Notes under the pieces: generated by a model | What the model was told of the DNA's origin: nothing | The model's database searches: none | Seen by the model: only the letters and a program-made list of their open reading frames with translations | Part shown: one piece after another, positions 37,145 to 48,294 of the stretch | Layout of the letters: each line of letters opens with the position of its first letter | Position numbering within the stretch: position 1 is the stretch's first letter | Position numbers and translations under genes: made by a program | DNA from: Athripsodes cinereus | Lineage: Eukaryota; Arthropoda; Insecta; Trichoptera; Leptoceridae | Direction: 5' to 3' | DNA: 64,000 nucleotides | NCBI GenBank assembly: GCA_947579605.1 | Contig: OX388312.1 | Location: forward strand, 20,669,313 to 20,733,312

Positions 37145-37500
37145 GCGTTACGATTCAAAAACTTTTGATATGTATCTGTGTATTTCGGGGGAATACTCTA
37201 GCATCGGGCGGCGCCACATAGTCGCATGTCTGTTTGCCTCCATTATCCCCCAAACCAATCTCCAAATAGTTTTGTGGGGGTTGAGATGAACATACACAAG
37301 AGGGGGATGATAGTAAAATATTAGTGTTTGAACTTCTCGAGAACAACAGCACTTTAGTGCTTTTAGCAAAGATCAAAATGTTAGTAGAGATGTCGTTAGA
37401 GCTAAAGACAAACTTTGACACTAGCAATATAGTTATGCAAGTCTTATCATAATTAGCAGGTCGTTTTACATTACTTTGATTAATTTTTAAGCGCATTTTA
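37145..37500. other. Unexplained GC-richer patch
   Basis: Compared with its surroundings this patch is less AT-rich (for example GGGCGGCGCCACATAG near 37205 and CAAGAGGGGGATGA near 37300). It has a minus-strand open frame of 113 codons. The predicted protein resembles nothing I recognise. It could be an unassigned repeat. Confidence 0.25.
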
Positions 37501-39894
37501 CGGTTGGTTTACGGAAACTTTGTCAACGTCATTTTGTAAATTTGATATTGTACACGTGGAGTACAATAAATTATTTTTAATAAGTAAATTAAATTTTGTT
37601 TTGTCAAAACCATAAATGTTCTACAATTTTTCATTTTATCTATACACTCTCTTGCTTTGTATTTTATTGAGGTATTTTTTTCTGCCTAACTGTAATGTAA
37701 TGCCTAATAACATGCTGCAAGTCATATGTACATATTATGTACGTTAAAGATAATTTTGAATTGCAATAATTTACTGATCTATTATCTTCATCAAGAAGAA
37801 ATACATAAAAAAGAATGTAATAAAATACAAATCTTTATTAATTTGTTTATATGTATACTTAAATATTTAAAAATCCTTCTTATTATACACCCACATTCGT
37901 CTAAAAAAAAGGTACAACGCATAATTTTTTCAATATTTTTTTTTAATCTTAGACTTTATTACTACGCGAACGATTCACGAAACGAAATTCTCTTCTTGTA
38001 AATATTTTTCTATTTACTCGTGTATTATGAAAATAACAAATGTATATTTACACTGCGATTCACAAAGCTATTAAACTCGTCGTATTTTCACATTATTTGA
38101 GTCGCACGTACGTGGATACACTATGTAACGTTAAAGGTTCTAAAACAACTTTTTAACGATAACACATATCTACGTTATATACTTCAAACCTATGCAGGTG
38201 ATATACTTTAATCATACAATTTATTATCAATCCTTTACTAAGATGTACTCTATGGCACGTGTTTGGCATTTGGAGATTACGGCACATGTTCATCCTATTA
38301 TGAAATTTAAATACCAAAACAAAATATAATAATATTGTAGATAAATAATAACACGAGCGGATAAATCCACAATTTGTGTGGGTATTCATAACGTTCCATC
38401 TTCATCTCAGACAAAATATGTCATTTGATAAAGCATTTATCTTTAATTATAATACATATATTCTAATTTACTTACACAATATAACACTCAATATTTTAGA
38501 ATTATATTATTATTTAAAACAATTCTATAAATCCAGAGGCCTACTTATTTCTACTCTAATATGTATTATTTTTTTATCATTTGTATTATATTGTATGTAT
38601 TTTAATATGGACTTGAGAGGTTTGCACACTCCACCTTCAAGTCTGGAGTAAATAATAAAATAAAAATAAAATAAAATAAATAGGAGTAAGCACAATATAT
38701 ATAATGTTGAATTACTTAATGGAAAGAAAGGGGTTTAACACCAATTGAATAACATCATCACACGACCGCGATATTTTTAAATGTTTAAAATCGTTATATT
38801 TATTGTGAAACAGTTTCGGTCGTACTTTATGAATGGGGAAAATGGCACGAGTTTATCAATTATGCAAATCATCAAACGTTATCAAATTATGATACAGTCG
38901 AGATAATTATTGTATATCCCGTACCAAAGAGATTACATAGCCAACCATTTTATTTATCAAAAAAAAAACGAAACAGTAAAAATATTTCATACAGGGACAA
39001 CAAAAAATGTTATGTTAATTTTTTGTTTATTCATTGCAAAAGGAATACATAGATTTTACTTCCCTTCTCTTACATCCCTCATTGCGATTGTTGACATTGC
39101 CTCCCTATATAGAAAAAGAACATAGTATAATAATAATAATAACGTCCAAATGATTCATACGATATCAATAGATGCTATCGTATTCTGTTATGGTACGAAT
39201 ACAAATCAATGATGAATGAGTATAAGTACCTACACAGTGTTACCATCATGGAGATAGTAAATTAGCTAGAGTGAAATTTCATTATGGAACTCGGTTCCCA
39301 GTCGGAAATAATCACATACAAAAATATTTTCAAAACAGTCAAATTATCTAAGGTAGTGAGATTAACGAGTTAACAGATTTGTTTGTATGAGTTTCCACAC
39401 AAGTACTAAATCATGATGGGAACATTAATAAGAAGGAAATATTGAAAAGATTTTGCACTGAAATTTAATCCTTTTTAAAATCGTTTAATATAAATATATT
39501 TCAATTTTATTATTTGCTCACTCATATACTCAACAGACACGTGAAATAAAATTATTGAGGATAATATTTTGTTAGTTTTGTTAGTAACATTAGTTTCGTC
39601 ATAAGTATTTAAAGTTGTTTATTTTATAGGTAAGTGGTATTAAAAAAAACACATATCGTTAAAAATACATATCTATATTAATTATGTTATTGAATCCAAG
39701 AACAAAATATTATTAAAATATTATATTCTAAGATTAAAAAAAAAAATTAACTGTGTTTTGAATGTTTTGAAAAACTGATTAAAAGAAAATATTTCTCGTT
39801 TTTATTGGAGAATAAAAATATATGAACATTGTTTTGTAGAATTTAAAATAAAATTGACCATAGCTTTCTTGTTTGCTTTAACTTCTATACATGT

Positions 39895-39970
39895 TCCATA
39901 AAGAGGGTAGCCAGCAGACTAACTGCATGTAATAAACATGCAGACTGTCTAGTCTTTTCCAATATAAATG
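39895..39970 (-). repeat. Short repeat with RTE-like 3' tail (copy 4)
   Basis: GAGGGTAGCCAGCAGACTAA, CTGCATGTAATAAACATGCA and GACTGTCTAGTCTTTTCC. It is the clearest version of the 5' body of this family. Confidence 0.55.
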
Positions 39971-40068
39971 GACAACCTCTTGTTTATTGTTACCTTATAC
40001 ATAATTACAAAAATAATGAAATTTGCGCACACATTTTTGGATTTGTACCATTCATATACTCCAGTAGG

Positions 40069-40266
40069 CAAAACACATTTAAACGTTAGGTTTTCATTTT
40101 GTTTTCGTTCGAATGTAGACGACGTTGCGTGAACGTGTCAATGTTCGTAGCTGAAATACACAAGTAGCTACTTGTGTATTTCAGCTACGAACATTGACAC
40201 GATCTCGCAACGTCGTCCACATTTGAACGAAAAGGAAACAAAAACGTAACGCTCAAATGTGTTTTG
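40069..40266. mobile_element. 198-bp palindromic foldback MITE
   Basis: The inner 66 bp (40135-40200) are a perfect palindrome centred between 40167 and 40168 (CAAGTAG|CTACTTG). The outer arms continue with a few mismatches to CAAAACACATTT at 40069-40080 and its inverse at 40255-40266. There is no loop and no coding capacity. It is most likely a foldback MITE in the Beat intron; the target duplication is unclear. Confidence 0.85.
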
Positions 40267-42293
40267 ACTACGGATCTTAAATGTACCTATCGGTAGATCA
40301 AAATTAGGAAAAAAAAATATAGGTTCATTAACTTGATTTCAATTTGATCATCGTTTGATAATAAAACGATAAATAAATTCATGTTTATAGATAAGGTTTA
40401 TTTGTTAAATTTTTATAATAATCTTCTTCATCAAACAAGAGATGAGTAGGTAGCTATGATAATATTCAAGCAATTTCAACACAAGTATGTTGATATTACA
40501 AGTAGGGAGATGAATGAGAAGTGAGTTGGTATTGATTTCCCTTTATTATTGAGTAGCGAACTCAAGAATTTATTATTTAAGAATAGAAGGAGTAATAAAT
40601 ACACCAACGTATTTAATTTTCTTCTCAAAGATGAGAAAAAAGGATTTCCGTATATTATTTCAAAGATTGAAATGTTTTTATTATTTGTATCGACGTTATT
40701 TTTACAATCATCCATTATGTGAAGTTAAATATTTATTGTAAATTCAACTCAAAAACCATCGTACGAGAAGGCTACGAAAAGACAACGTCACCTTATTCGG
40801 TTGTGCCCTGGATGAGACTTAAGCCTGCATTCAATAATTTTCGTGAAGTGTGCTTTTTCCAGTTAAACATTCCCAATATCTTCATAACCAATCTATGATT
40901 CATCAAATGAATTTTTTTCGTCCCATAGATATTTATTTATGTTTTGATTCAAAAACATTTTATTAATTAATGTTACAAATTGGTGAATAAAAAAGTGGCA
41001 CCTCATAAGCGAAGTCACAAAAAGGATTAAAAATTTTGAAGTGTATTCTGATTGAACAAGTAAAAATAATAAATTATTAGGAATCAAAATGAATATACTG
41101 TTATATCAACTCATCAACTCACTCAAAATATTTCACAAAGTGATAATAATTATTCTACCAGACAAATTATAATTAATACAAGGTAATATAGTGAAGTACA
41201 ATATTTCGTGTCTCAGGAGCATTCTAAAAGCTTCCAGGAAACATGATGGTAAATTATTTTGATTTTAGAGAACAATGGCAATGGTGCTAGGACGGGAGTA
41301 GGTACCTACTTATATACATTAGACGATGTCGACACAAATGGACTTGCAAGAGATTACAGAGTGATACACAACCTGGAAATCTTCTACCAAAATTTCTAAA
41401 CTGAATTGTGTTTGTCAACTGGGTATGTGTGAATGATGTATCATTTGATTCTGCTCACACAAAGGGAAAATAAAAATATCGCATTTGATACTGCGGCGCG
41501 TTAGTTATATAGAGGAATGATTTTGAAAATACATTTGAAATCAAGCATTGGAGAAAATCATATTTTCTAGACTGAATAAAACACAAACACAGGTAATAAT
41601 CACTAATGGTAAATTACAGTATAAATAATTTTTCACTAAGTTTTAGTTGGGTGTTTAAAAATTCAAGGTTCTTTAAAGTCGCCATTTGAAAAATTTGCGC
41701 ATATCCCCTTTTTAAAAGACAAACCATAAGTAACCTTGTAAATGGTTCATCCGAAAACACCGTCTCTCATTTCACGGAGACTCCAGGTATCTACAGAAAA
41801 TGTTTTGGTTTAATAATATTGCAGCAAATTAGAGCAATACTCCAATTAAATGTTATTACATAAAACATAGTACATAAGTTGGTATATAAGAATGAACATA
41901 CTTTGATCGATTTTGTGGTTATGATTGAGTAAATGCATTATTTGATTGACAGCATTGTAATGAATGGTTTCATTCAGGAAAACTAGTTAAATACCTATTA
42001 TAAACTCTTACGACTTAAGTGCATTTTTGACAAAAATGCCAAAGTTACAAAAAAAGCGAAAATAACACATAAGTCGTGAGTCTTAACCCTTAACTACTGA
42101 GGTGGTATTTTTGTAACACTAACACCGATGTGCTGTTTGACAGACGTCATTTAAGATAAATATTTAAAAAATATTTGCGTAGCGATATTCTTTTTATCGC
42201 TACGTACCTACTATAAAACATTGGTTTATAAAGATGGTAAATAGTAACACAATATTTAAGAAATATATATTTATTAATATTTATAGTATGTTT

Positions 42294-42633
42294 TCATTGG
42301 TCGGAATACGTCGAAAACGAAGAAGTGTTAACCAGGGTTGGCGAAAAAAGGCAACTCCTCAAAAGAATCTGCCAACAACGAGCTAATTGGATTGGCCACA
42401 ACATCAGGCACCCAGGACTGCTCATCGCAATCGCAGAGGGCAGGACCGAAGGCACAAATGGCAGAGGTCGACCGAGAGACGCCTATATGGACCAACTGAA
42501 GAGGGACATGAGCTGTGGCTCATATATGGAGTTGAAGAGACTGGCTGAGAATAGGGAGGAGTGGAGAAATAAGTCAAAACTCGTTGCAGACCAATCCAAT
42601 GGATTGTAACTCATTATATATATATATTATATA
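42294..42633 (+). mobile_element. 5'-truncated LINE 3' end
   Basis: A 12-bp duplication TATAGTATGTTT (42282-42293 and 42634-42645) brackets the insertion, which ends in an (AT)n run. The open frame encodes WSEYVENEEVLTRVGEKRQL, QQRANWIGHNIRHPGLL, GRGRPRDAYMDQLKRDM, YMELKRLAENREEWR and stops at 42609. This is the C-terminal end of an RTE/jockey-type ORF2 (pattern NWIGH-x-(L/I)RH, GRGRPR, YxELKRLAxxREEWR). It differs from the other LINEs in the window. Confidence 0.85.
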
Positions 42634-42775
42634 TATAGTATGTTTAATAATGACATTACAAAAAAATGGCAAAACAAAAGTAACATTAAATGGGCCTTTT
42701 CATGGCTAAATTATAATTATAAAATCGCCTGGAATCATCACCTTACACCTTTATATTATATTAGAAATCTAAAAC

Positions 42776-43225
42776 TCAAAAATAATATGAAAAATGAAAA
42801 AAATCACATTCCTCCAAAATTGCCTTTTGAAAATTACGGTTTACATTATATTCTGCATACTTATTTACTACATATGAGGCATATAGGCTTTGAAAAAAAA
42901 TCTGGTTCGCCTTTGCAGAGATCTTGGGACATATTGAACAAGTTTTTCTTACATTTGACGGTACTTTCTGGTTTGTTTTCGAAGGAGGATCAGGCAAATA
43001 CTTCGGTCCGATCACTCTCTCTATTGTACTACGCCTCTCAGTAATCTACTATTATAAACACGCAGCTTTAGGTGAGGTTGGATTAAAAAAATGAGTTGGC
43101 AGCTTGTCCACGTGGAATGCGGATCATATTATGCAATGGGATCCTTGATGACTTCGTAGGTTCTTGAGATGACCACTTGAACCTGTTTTTCCCATAACAC
43201 ACACGTCTCTCTGTACTTTACTAAA
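42776..43225 (-). pseudogene. piggyBac transposase relic, N- and C-terminal pieces
   Basis: On the minus strand about 43220-43095 reads GKNRFKWSSQEPTKSSRI then PLHNMIRIPRGQAANS, matching the piggyBac N-terminal pattern W-x-(T/S)xxPxxxxRxPxxN(I/M)(V/I)...(G/R)xxGxA. About 43060-42860 reads RVIGPKYLPDPPSKTNQ then KVPSNVRKTCSICPK, matching the start of the C-terminal cysteine finger. The catalytic middle has been deleted between them. A plus-strand frame of 134 codons (42640-43044) overlaps this and I consider it a shadow. Confidence 0.55.
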
Positions 43226-43319
43226 AAAAGTACGTTAACACCGATGTGACGTTATTGGACACCGGGAGGCATCTACACAACACACCACCACTCGGGATGT
43301 GATATTTGAGGAAGGTACA

Positions 43320-43519
43320 NNNNNNNNNNNNNNNNNNNNNNNNNNNNNNNNNNNNNNNNNNNNNNNNNNNNNNNNNNNNNNNNNNNNNNNNNNNNNNNNN
43401 NNNNNNNNNNNNNNNNNNNNNNNNNNNNNNNNNNNNNNNNNNNNNNNNNNNNNNNNNNNNNNNNNNNNNNNNNNNNNNNNNNNNNNNNNNNNNNNNNNNN
43501 NNNNNNNNNNNNNNNNNNN
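43320..43519. other. Assembly gap (200 N)
   Basis: A run of exactly 200 N, so the size is probably nominal. It falls at the edge of the piggyBac relic, where repeats probably broke the assembly. Confidence 0.99.
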
Positions 43520-43990
43520 CTTTATAAAGAAAAATCTACGCAGATAAAGAATATGTGAATAATTTATTTAGTAAAAATAAAAGGCCTAGGCCCTTGATTT
43601 AAAGAAAATACAACTAGGTAGGAAATAAATTGATTAATAATTACATTTAAAATACAAATAAAAGATAAACAGTTGAAATAACAAATAATTTTTTTAACCT
43701 TTGATTACCTTAAAATTAATAACTATTTAAAAATGTTTATACATATTAAACTTCACCAATGTATGCGAATCGCCAAAGATATTAAAAAGATCTCCATACT
43801 CATTAGATTGTCCGTGAAGACGGCTCATAGCGCAATCGAACTGCTGATTGGTGCGCGTATTCGGTACATGAAATGTCTCATGTTGTCTTATTACTCTAGC
43901 AGGCCCATTAAGATTTACTAGATCTATAATATCCGATATAATTTTCTTTTAATTAGTTCTGAGCTTTATGATACGTATATAAATGGTTTC

Positions 43991-44107
43991 AAAATTTAAA
44001 ATAGACTGGAAAACCGCAACGGGAGACAGTAGGAGTTGGAGGCGAGGGCTGATAGAGGCCAGGGCTCGATATGAGCTGTAGGGCCATCGAAGAAGAAGAA
44101 AGAATAA
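43991..44107 (+). pseudogene. Very short LINE 3'-end insertion
   Basis: A 10-bp duplication AAATGGTTTC (43981-43990 and 44108-44117) brackets 117 bp that translate as DWKTATGDSRSWRRGLIEAR then ARYEL. It ends in GAAGAAGAAGAAAG. This looks like the last codons and short tandem tail of a LINE ORF2. Confidence 0.55.
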
Positions 44108-44517
44108 AAATGGTTTCTTTCCATCATACCCTCATATTGCTTAGAAAATATCTTGTATGGTTAATGGTAAAATTGAGACGAGTACAATATAAACCCTTCT
44201 GCTTGAAAGATCATGCCTCTCCCATTTAATTTCTGATCTCATCATTAATTGACCATCAATGTCTACCTTTTTTCTTTTAGTTTTTTGAATCGTTTAAATC
44301 CAACTGCTAATCTAGTTAACCTGAGGTAAATTTAGGTTTATTTCAAAAATCAATGACGAAATATTAATGTTTCACATACCCTTGAGAAAAGCGAATGTTC
44401 TATTTTTATGGCACGAACCGGAAAGGATAATTTACCTGTTAAATAATATATGTAGTCTATTGGATAGCACAAGAGATAAAAATAAACAAGGAAAATAATA
44501 TTATGTAAATAGCTTAC

Positions 44518-44651
44518 TTGTTGTCCATTGATGAACCATGTAAGATTGGCAGATGGTTTGGAATGTTTGGAAGTACAATTTCCTCTCAGCAAGGCTCCTA
44601 TTCGGTATCTTGGCTTCACACCGGTGATGACTGGGCGATGAGAAGGAACAT
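44518..44651 (-). CDS. beat: Beat-family protein, exon starting Ig2
   Basis: The exon lies between acceptor TTGTTGTTTTGCAG and donor CAA|GTAAGC on the minus strand. It begins with two bases of a split codon (probably Asp) and ends in phase 0. It encodes VPSHRPVITGVKPRYRIGA, then LLRGNCTSKHSKPSANLTWF and INGQQ. P-x-I-x-G-x-(K/R)(P/S)RY-x-(I/V)G...NCTS...SKP-x-A-x-L(T/S)W-(Y/F)-IN is the signature of the second Ig domain of Beaten path proteins. C25 is the first disulfide cysteine and W38 the core tryptophan. Beat proteins regulate axon defasciculation through Sidestep-type partners (known for the family). I cannot tell which Beat subgroup; features resemble Beat-I/II. Upstream exons were not found. 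Confidence 0.93.
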
Positions 44652-45039
44652 CTGCAAAACAACAAATAAATAAAATATAAAAATACCTTCTGATTATTGA
44701 AGAACGACTGACTGAGAATAAAATTATAATAGAGTAGATAAGTTTTAATAAAATGTACAGCAGCTTTCTGCAAATAACAGAAAAAAATTGGATTGTAGGT
44801 TTAACGCTGACTAGACTGGTATAAGAAGAAATATCGCATTTTTATATATTTTTTAAAATCATTTGCAATAAACCGTGGAGTGTTTGGTAAATAATGGGTC
44901 TTCATCTCTTCTTTGTAAGCTTTCAAGTGTCTTGTAAAAGGCAGGTCTACGGTAAACCTCACGTACAAGACACAAGAAAGTTTACATCTACTATGCAGCG
45001 ATGAGGCATGCTACCCATCCTGAATGTTTAATTTTTTAT

Positions 45040-45109
45040 TATCAGGAGAGGACAATCTGCATGTTAGTCCGCTAGCTACCCCACTTACGAGATTTGTCGT
45101 GATGGTGTA
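45040..45109 (+). repeat. Short repeat with RTE-like 3' tail (copy 5)
   Basis: GACAATCTGCATGTTAGTCC, GCTAGCTACCCCACTTACG, AGATTTGTCGTGATGGTGTA. Its tail abuts the poly(A) end of the SINE at 45110-45362, which is in the opposite orientation. Confidence 0.55.
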
Positions 45110-45362
45110 TTTTTTTTTAACATGTATAGACAATTCACACAGACCGAGCTAGTCCCAAACTAAGATGTGAATCTTGTATTATACTTAGGTACTAACGCGA
45201 CGATACACATATATACAATGCACTACACACATATACATGTAACACCCAGACCTGCCAGGACAATCTGAAAAAGGTCATTCTTCATTTTGCCCTGGCCGGG
45301 AATCGAACCCGGGACCTAGTGACTCAAAGACAAGTGCTTTAGCCTCCACGCCACACCGGTCG
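45110..45362 (-). mobile_element. tRNA-derived SINE
   Basis: Read on the minus strand it starts near ACCGGTGTGGCGTGGAGGC (A box region), has GGTTCGATTCC (B box, 45299-45309), continues into a non-tRNA body (TTAGTTTGGGACTAGCTCGG, TCTGTGTGAATTGTCT) and ends in nine A. The internal promoter boxes would serve RNA polymerase III. The acceptor-stem halves do not pair, so it is not a tRNA gene. No clear target duplication was found. Confidence 0.75.
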
Positions 45363-46109
45363 TATTAGTATAAGTGATTAATATTTTCGTTAATAAATTA
45401 ATATATGCAACTTGATTTTCCAGTAATAGGTATTCATAATGCATACATTTTTTAAAGAAGCCATTGGTTTTTTTGTAATTTGTCAAATAATAAGGTTATA
45501 GTGGATATACCTACAAACATTAAAAACTTATTTATTTATGGATTTTAATATGACGTTATGTAGGTATTATTATTGAGAAAATGTTTTACAAATCTCACTA
45601 AAAGAAGACAAACCACAGAAACTTACATAAAAAATAATATATAACAGTACAAAGTAGTCACCTACCACCAACACATACTTGACAAAAAAATATGAAATTG
45701 TATGTCCAACATTCCTAATATTTTACAAAACAATGTGGATTTTATTAAAATATGTAAATATGTTAAAATAATACAATATTTTATATAATTATATTTTCCC
45801 TACGCACATACTCGTATATTGCGGCTTTTATACGAAATAATTTCCTGGTTATAAAATTTAATATTTTTCAAAGGGTCAACCGTCCATAATGTTTGTTACT
45901 GGTATAAAGAAGAGTGTATTTTACGAGACATCATATATTATTGAGCTTTTAGGATATGAAAACGTTATTTGAAAATTATTATACTTATAAAAAAGGTACA
46001 AATTTAATCAATTATTTCGTAAATAGAGGGAAGGTGCTCGAAGCTTTATAAAATGGTTCAATATATTATGATAGTTCTTGTTGATGGATGTTTATGATGA
46101 GTATACACT
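45363..46109. other. Non-coding AT-rich stretch
   Basis: No gene or repeat recognised between the SINE and the RTE-type element. Confidence 0.5.
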
Positions 46110-46146
46110 TAAATTTATTTTACTACTACTATACTATACTATACCC

Positions 46147-48294
46147 TCACGCCGTGTCCCAAGTGGGGTAGGCAGAGAGAACGGAACGCAAAACAGATCT
46201 ATCTTTACACACTTCCTTCGCTTCCTCCACATTCATACAGTTCCTCATACACGCACGTCGGTTCCTCTTACTCAACACGCGGCCGTCCTTGAGAATTTGA
46301 TCCACGTGATCAAGCCACGTGGTTCTCGGACGCCCGCGTTTCCTCACACCCTTTCTTTCAGATAAGTATATCCTCTTTGTCATTCTTTCCTCTTTCATTC
46401 GTTCCACATGACCAAACCATCTCAATTTATTTACACGCATTCTGTCCACAACAGTCTTCTTGCATCCGCTCATTCTTCTAATATCCTCATTCTTCACTCT
46501 ATCACGCAGCGTTTTACCAACCATTCTTCTCAACGATCGCATCTCTACTGCATTTATTCCACTTTCGTCCTTCTTCAACCACGTCCATGTCTCGCTTGCA
46601 TACGTAAGTGACGGTACCAGAATGGTATTGTGCACCAGCATTTTAGCCATGTTCGACACATTGTCATTGCTGACAATGGGTCGAAGTGCACCGTTTATTC
46701 TAGCACCGGCCACTTTCCTTCTTTCAATGTCCCTATCGCATCTTCCATCCCTCGTTAACATACTTCCCAAATATACATACTCACTTACTTGCTCCAAACA
46801 TTCGTCACCAACTTTAATCTCGCAAATCGTTTTTTCATTCTTTCTTTCAAAAACAAGAACTTTCGTCTTCATAACATTCATTTTCAAACCATTCAAATTG
46901 CAACTATCATACACACACGTAACAATCTCTTGTAAGTCCCTTTCACTCTCAGCCATTAACACCAAATCATCTGCGTACATCAATGCATTCACCCGAAACC
47001 CATTCAGCTCGACACCAACATCCATCTCTTTCACAGGTCGCATACAGTAGTCGAAGAATAGGTTGAACAGCCACGGAGACATGACACAACCTTGCTTCAC
47101 TCCTTTGGTGAGGACAAACCACTCCGAGAGAGTGTTATTTACCCTCACGCAAGAGGAGCTTCCCACGTAAAGTGAAGATATTGCGCAGATCAACCGGCTG
47201 CTCACCCCACACTCCGACAACACGCGCCACAACCTTTCCCGGTCCACTCGATCATATGCTTTCTCCAGATCCACGAACGCACAAAAAAGCCTCTGGTGTT
47301 TACCCAGAAACTTCTCTATAACCATTCGCAGGGAGAAGATCTGATCGATGCACCCTCTGCCATTCAAAAAAGCTCCTTGCGCATCCCATATCTTACACTC
47401 AGTTATCTTTCGTACTCTCTCAATCAAAATTCTACCATACAGTTTCCCTATTGAGCTCAGCAAGCTAATAGCCCGGTAACTCCCGCATTCAAGTCTAGAA
47501 CCTTTCCCTTTGTACAGGGGGCAGATGATAGCCCTCCTCCAATCCTCTGGTGTAACACCTTCTCTCCAACAATCGTTGAAAAGCTCCAAACACCACGCGA
47601 GAGCCCCCGGTCCACCAGACTTGATGAGCTCAACGGCAACAAAATCATACCCTACAGCTTTACCGCACTTCGCATTTTTTAATGCGTTCATAATCTCATT
47701 CATGTCTATCATATCGTTTTCATTCACACTCCTTTCACTGTCGTCATACTCATTTGCATTTGTACCATCACATTCAAACAGATCTTCGAAATATTCCTTC
47801 CATCTCCGTAACACACATTCATCATTCACTAACACACATCCATCCTTGTCTTTTATCCCTTTCATACTGTTCACACTTGAACCCGTCCTCTTTCGTTTCA
47901 CTTCCTTCCAAAAAATCTTCATATTTTCACTCGCATACGTAGACAATTTCTTACATTCTTCATCTTCAAGCATTTTTTTCTTCATTTTCACAACTTCACG
48001 CACTTCCTTCTTGCATGTCTTGTAAACTTCTTTCTTTCGCTCTTTTTCACATGTGTCATACTGTTTCACACTCAGTAAGTCTTTCCAAGCATTCTTCTTC
48101 TTATCTACAGCTTCTTTCACATCATTATCCCACCATGCATCGCCTTTCTTACATCCAACTTTAGCTTCACCACATGTTTCTTTCGCACTTCCTACAAGCA
48201 CACTTTTTAAGACATCCCACCTTTCATTCATCGTTAGATCATTCTTTTTGTTCGCACTCAGCTTCTCATTCACAGTTTTTACATATGTATTCAT
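46147..48294 (-). CDS. RTE reverse transcriptase, intact 715-codon frame
   Basis: An uninterrupted frame to a stop at 46147. In order: a basic linker (residues 1-200), KAVGYDFVAVELIKSGG, SYRAISLLSSIGKLYGRIL, motif A CAFVDLEKAYDRVDRERLW, motif B TKGVKQGCVMSPWLF, motif C ALMYADDLVLMAE, YVYLGSMLTRDGRCDRDIE, LRWFGHVERM, RKRGRPRTTWLDHVDQIL and the end LSAYPTWDTA. The enzyme would copy its RNA at a nicked target. All catalytic aspartates are present, but the upstream frameshift and endonuclease deletion make the copy non-autonomous. Confidence 0.92.
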   Translation of the reverse strand: MNTYVKTVNEKLSANKKNDLTMNERWDVLKSVLVGSAKETCGEAKVGCKKGDAWWDNDVKEAVDKKKNAWKDLLSVKQYDTCEKERKKEVYKTCKKEVREVVKMKKKMLEDEECKKLSTYASENMKIFWKEVKRKRTGSSVNSMKGIKDKDGCVLVNDECVLRRWKEYFEDLFECDGTNANEYDDSERSVNENDMIDMNEIMNALKNAKCGKAVGYDFVAVELIKSGGPGALAWCLELFNDCWREGVTPEDWRRAIICPLYKGKGSRLECGSYRAISLLSSIGKLYGRILIERVRKITECKIWDAQGAFLNGRGCIDQIFSLRMVIEKFLGKHQRLFCAFVDLEKAYDRVDRERLWRVLSECGVSSRLICAISSLYVGSSSCVRVNNTLSEWFVLTKGVKQGCVMSPWLFNLFFDYCMRPVKEMDVGVELNGFRVNALMYADDLVLMAESERDLQEIVTCVYDSCNLNGLKMNVMKTKVLVFERKNEKTICEIKVGDECLEQVSEYVYLGSMLTRDGRCDRDIERRKVAGARINGALRPIVSNDNVSNMAKMLVHNTILVPSLTYASETWTWLKKDESGINAVEMRSLRRMVGKTLRDRVKNEDIRRMSGCKKTVVDRMRVNKLRWFGHVERMKEERMTKRIYLSERKGVRKRGRPRTTWLDHVDQILKDGRVLSKRNRRACMRNCMNVEEAKEVCKDRSVLRSVLSAYPTWDTA

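Larger units (their letters stand above)
42087..43319 (-). mobile_element. piggyBac relic, 5' end lost in the gap
   Basis: TTAA at 42083-42086 is followed by CCCTTAACTACTGAGGTGG, closely related to the terminus at 31503. The later words TTTGACAGACGTCATTT match CTGACAGACACTCATTT of that copy. Transposase relics lie at about 42776-43220 on the minus strand. A LINE fragment interrupts it at 42294-42633. The other terminus is not seen and probably falls in or beyond the N gap. Confidence 0.65.
24020..44517 (-). other. 20.5 kb Beat intron, rich in transposons
   Basis: Both ends are canonical (GTAAGC donor at 44517, CAG acceptor at 24020). Long introns are usual in Beat genes. Insertions listed separately include a hAT-like relic, a hAT MITE with piggyBac, a second piggyBac relic, LINE fragments, foldbacks and the 200-N gap. 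Stretches 24600-26240, 28760-29925, 30060-31230, 32660-33260, 34115-36015, 36330-37140, 37500-39890, 40270-42080 and 43520-43980 show nothing recognisable. Confidence 0.75.

Noticed and set aside
42640..43044. 134-codon plus-strand open frame as a host gene
   Set aside because: The opposite strand carries piggyBac transposase fragments over the same stretch, and the product resembles nothing known.
45230..45362. tRNA gene suggested by an intact B box
   Set aside because: The acceptor-stem halves do not pair, and the sequence continues into a SINE body with a poly(A) tail.
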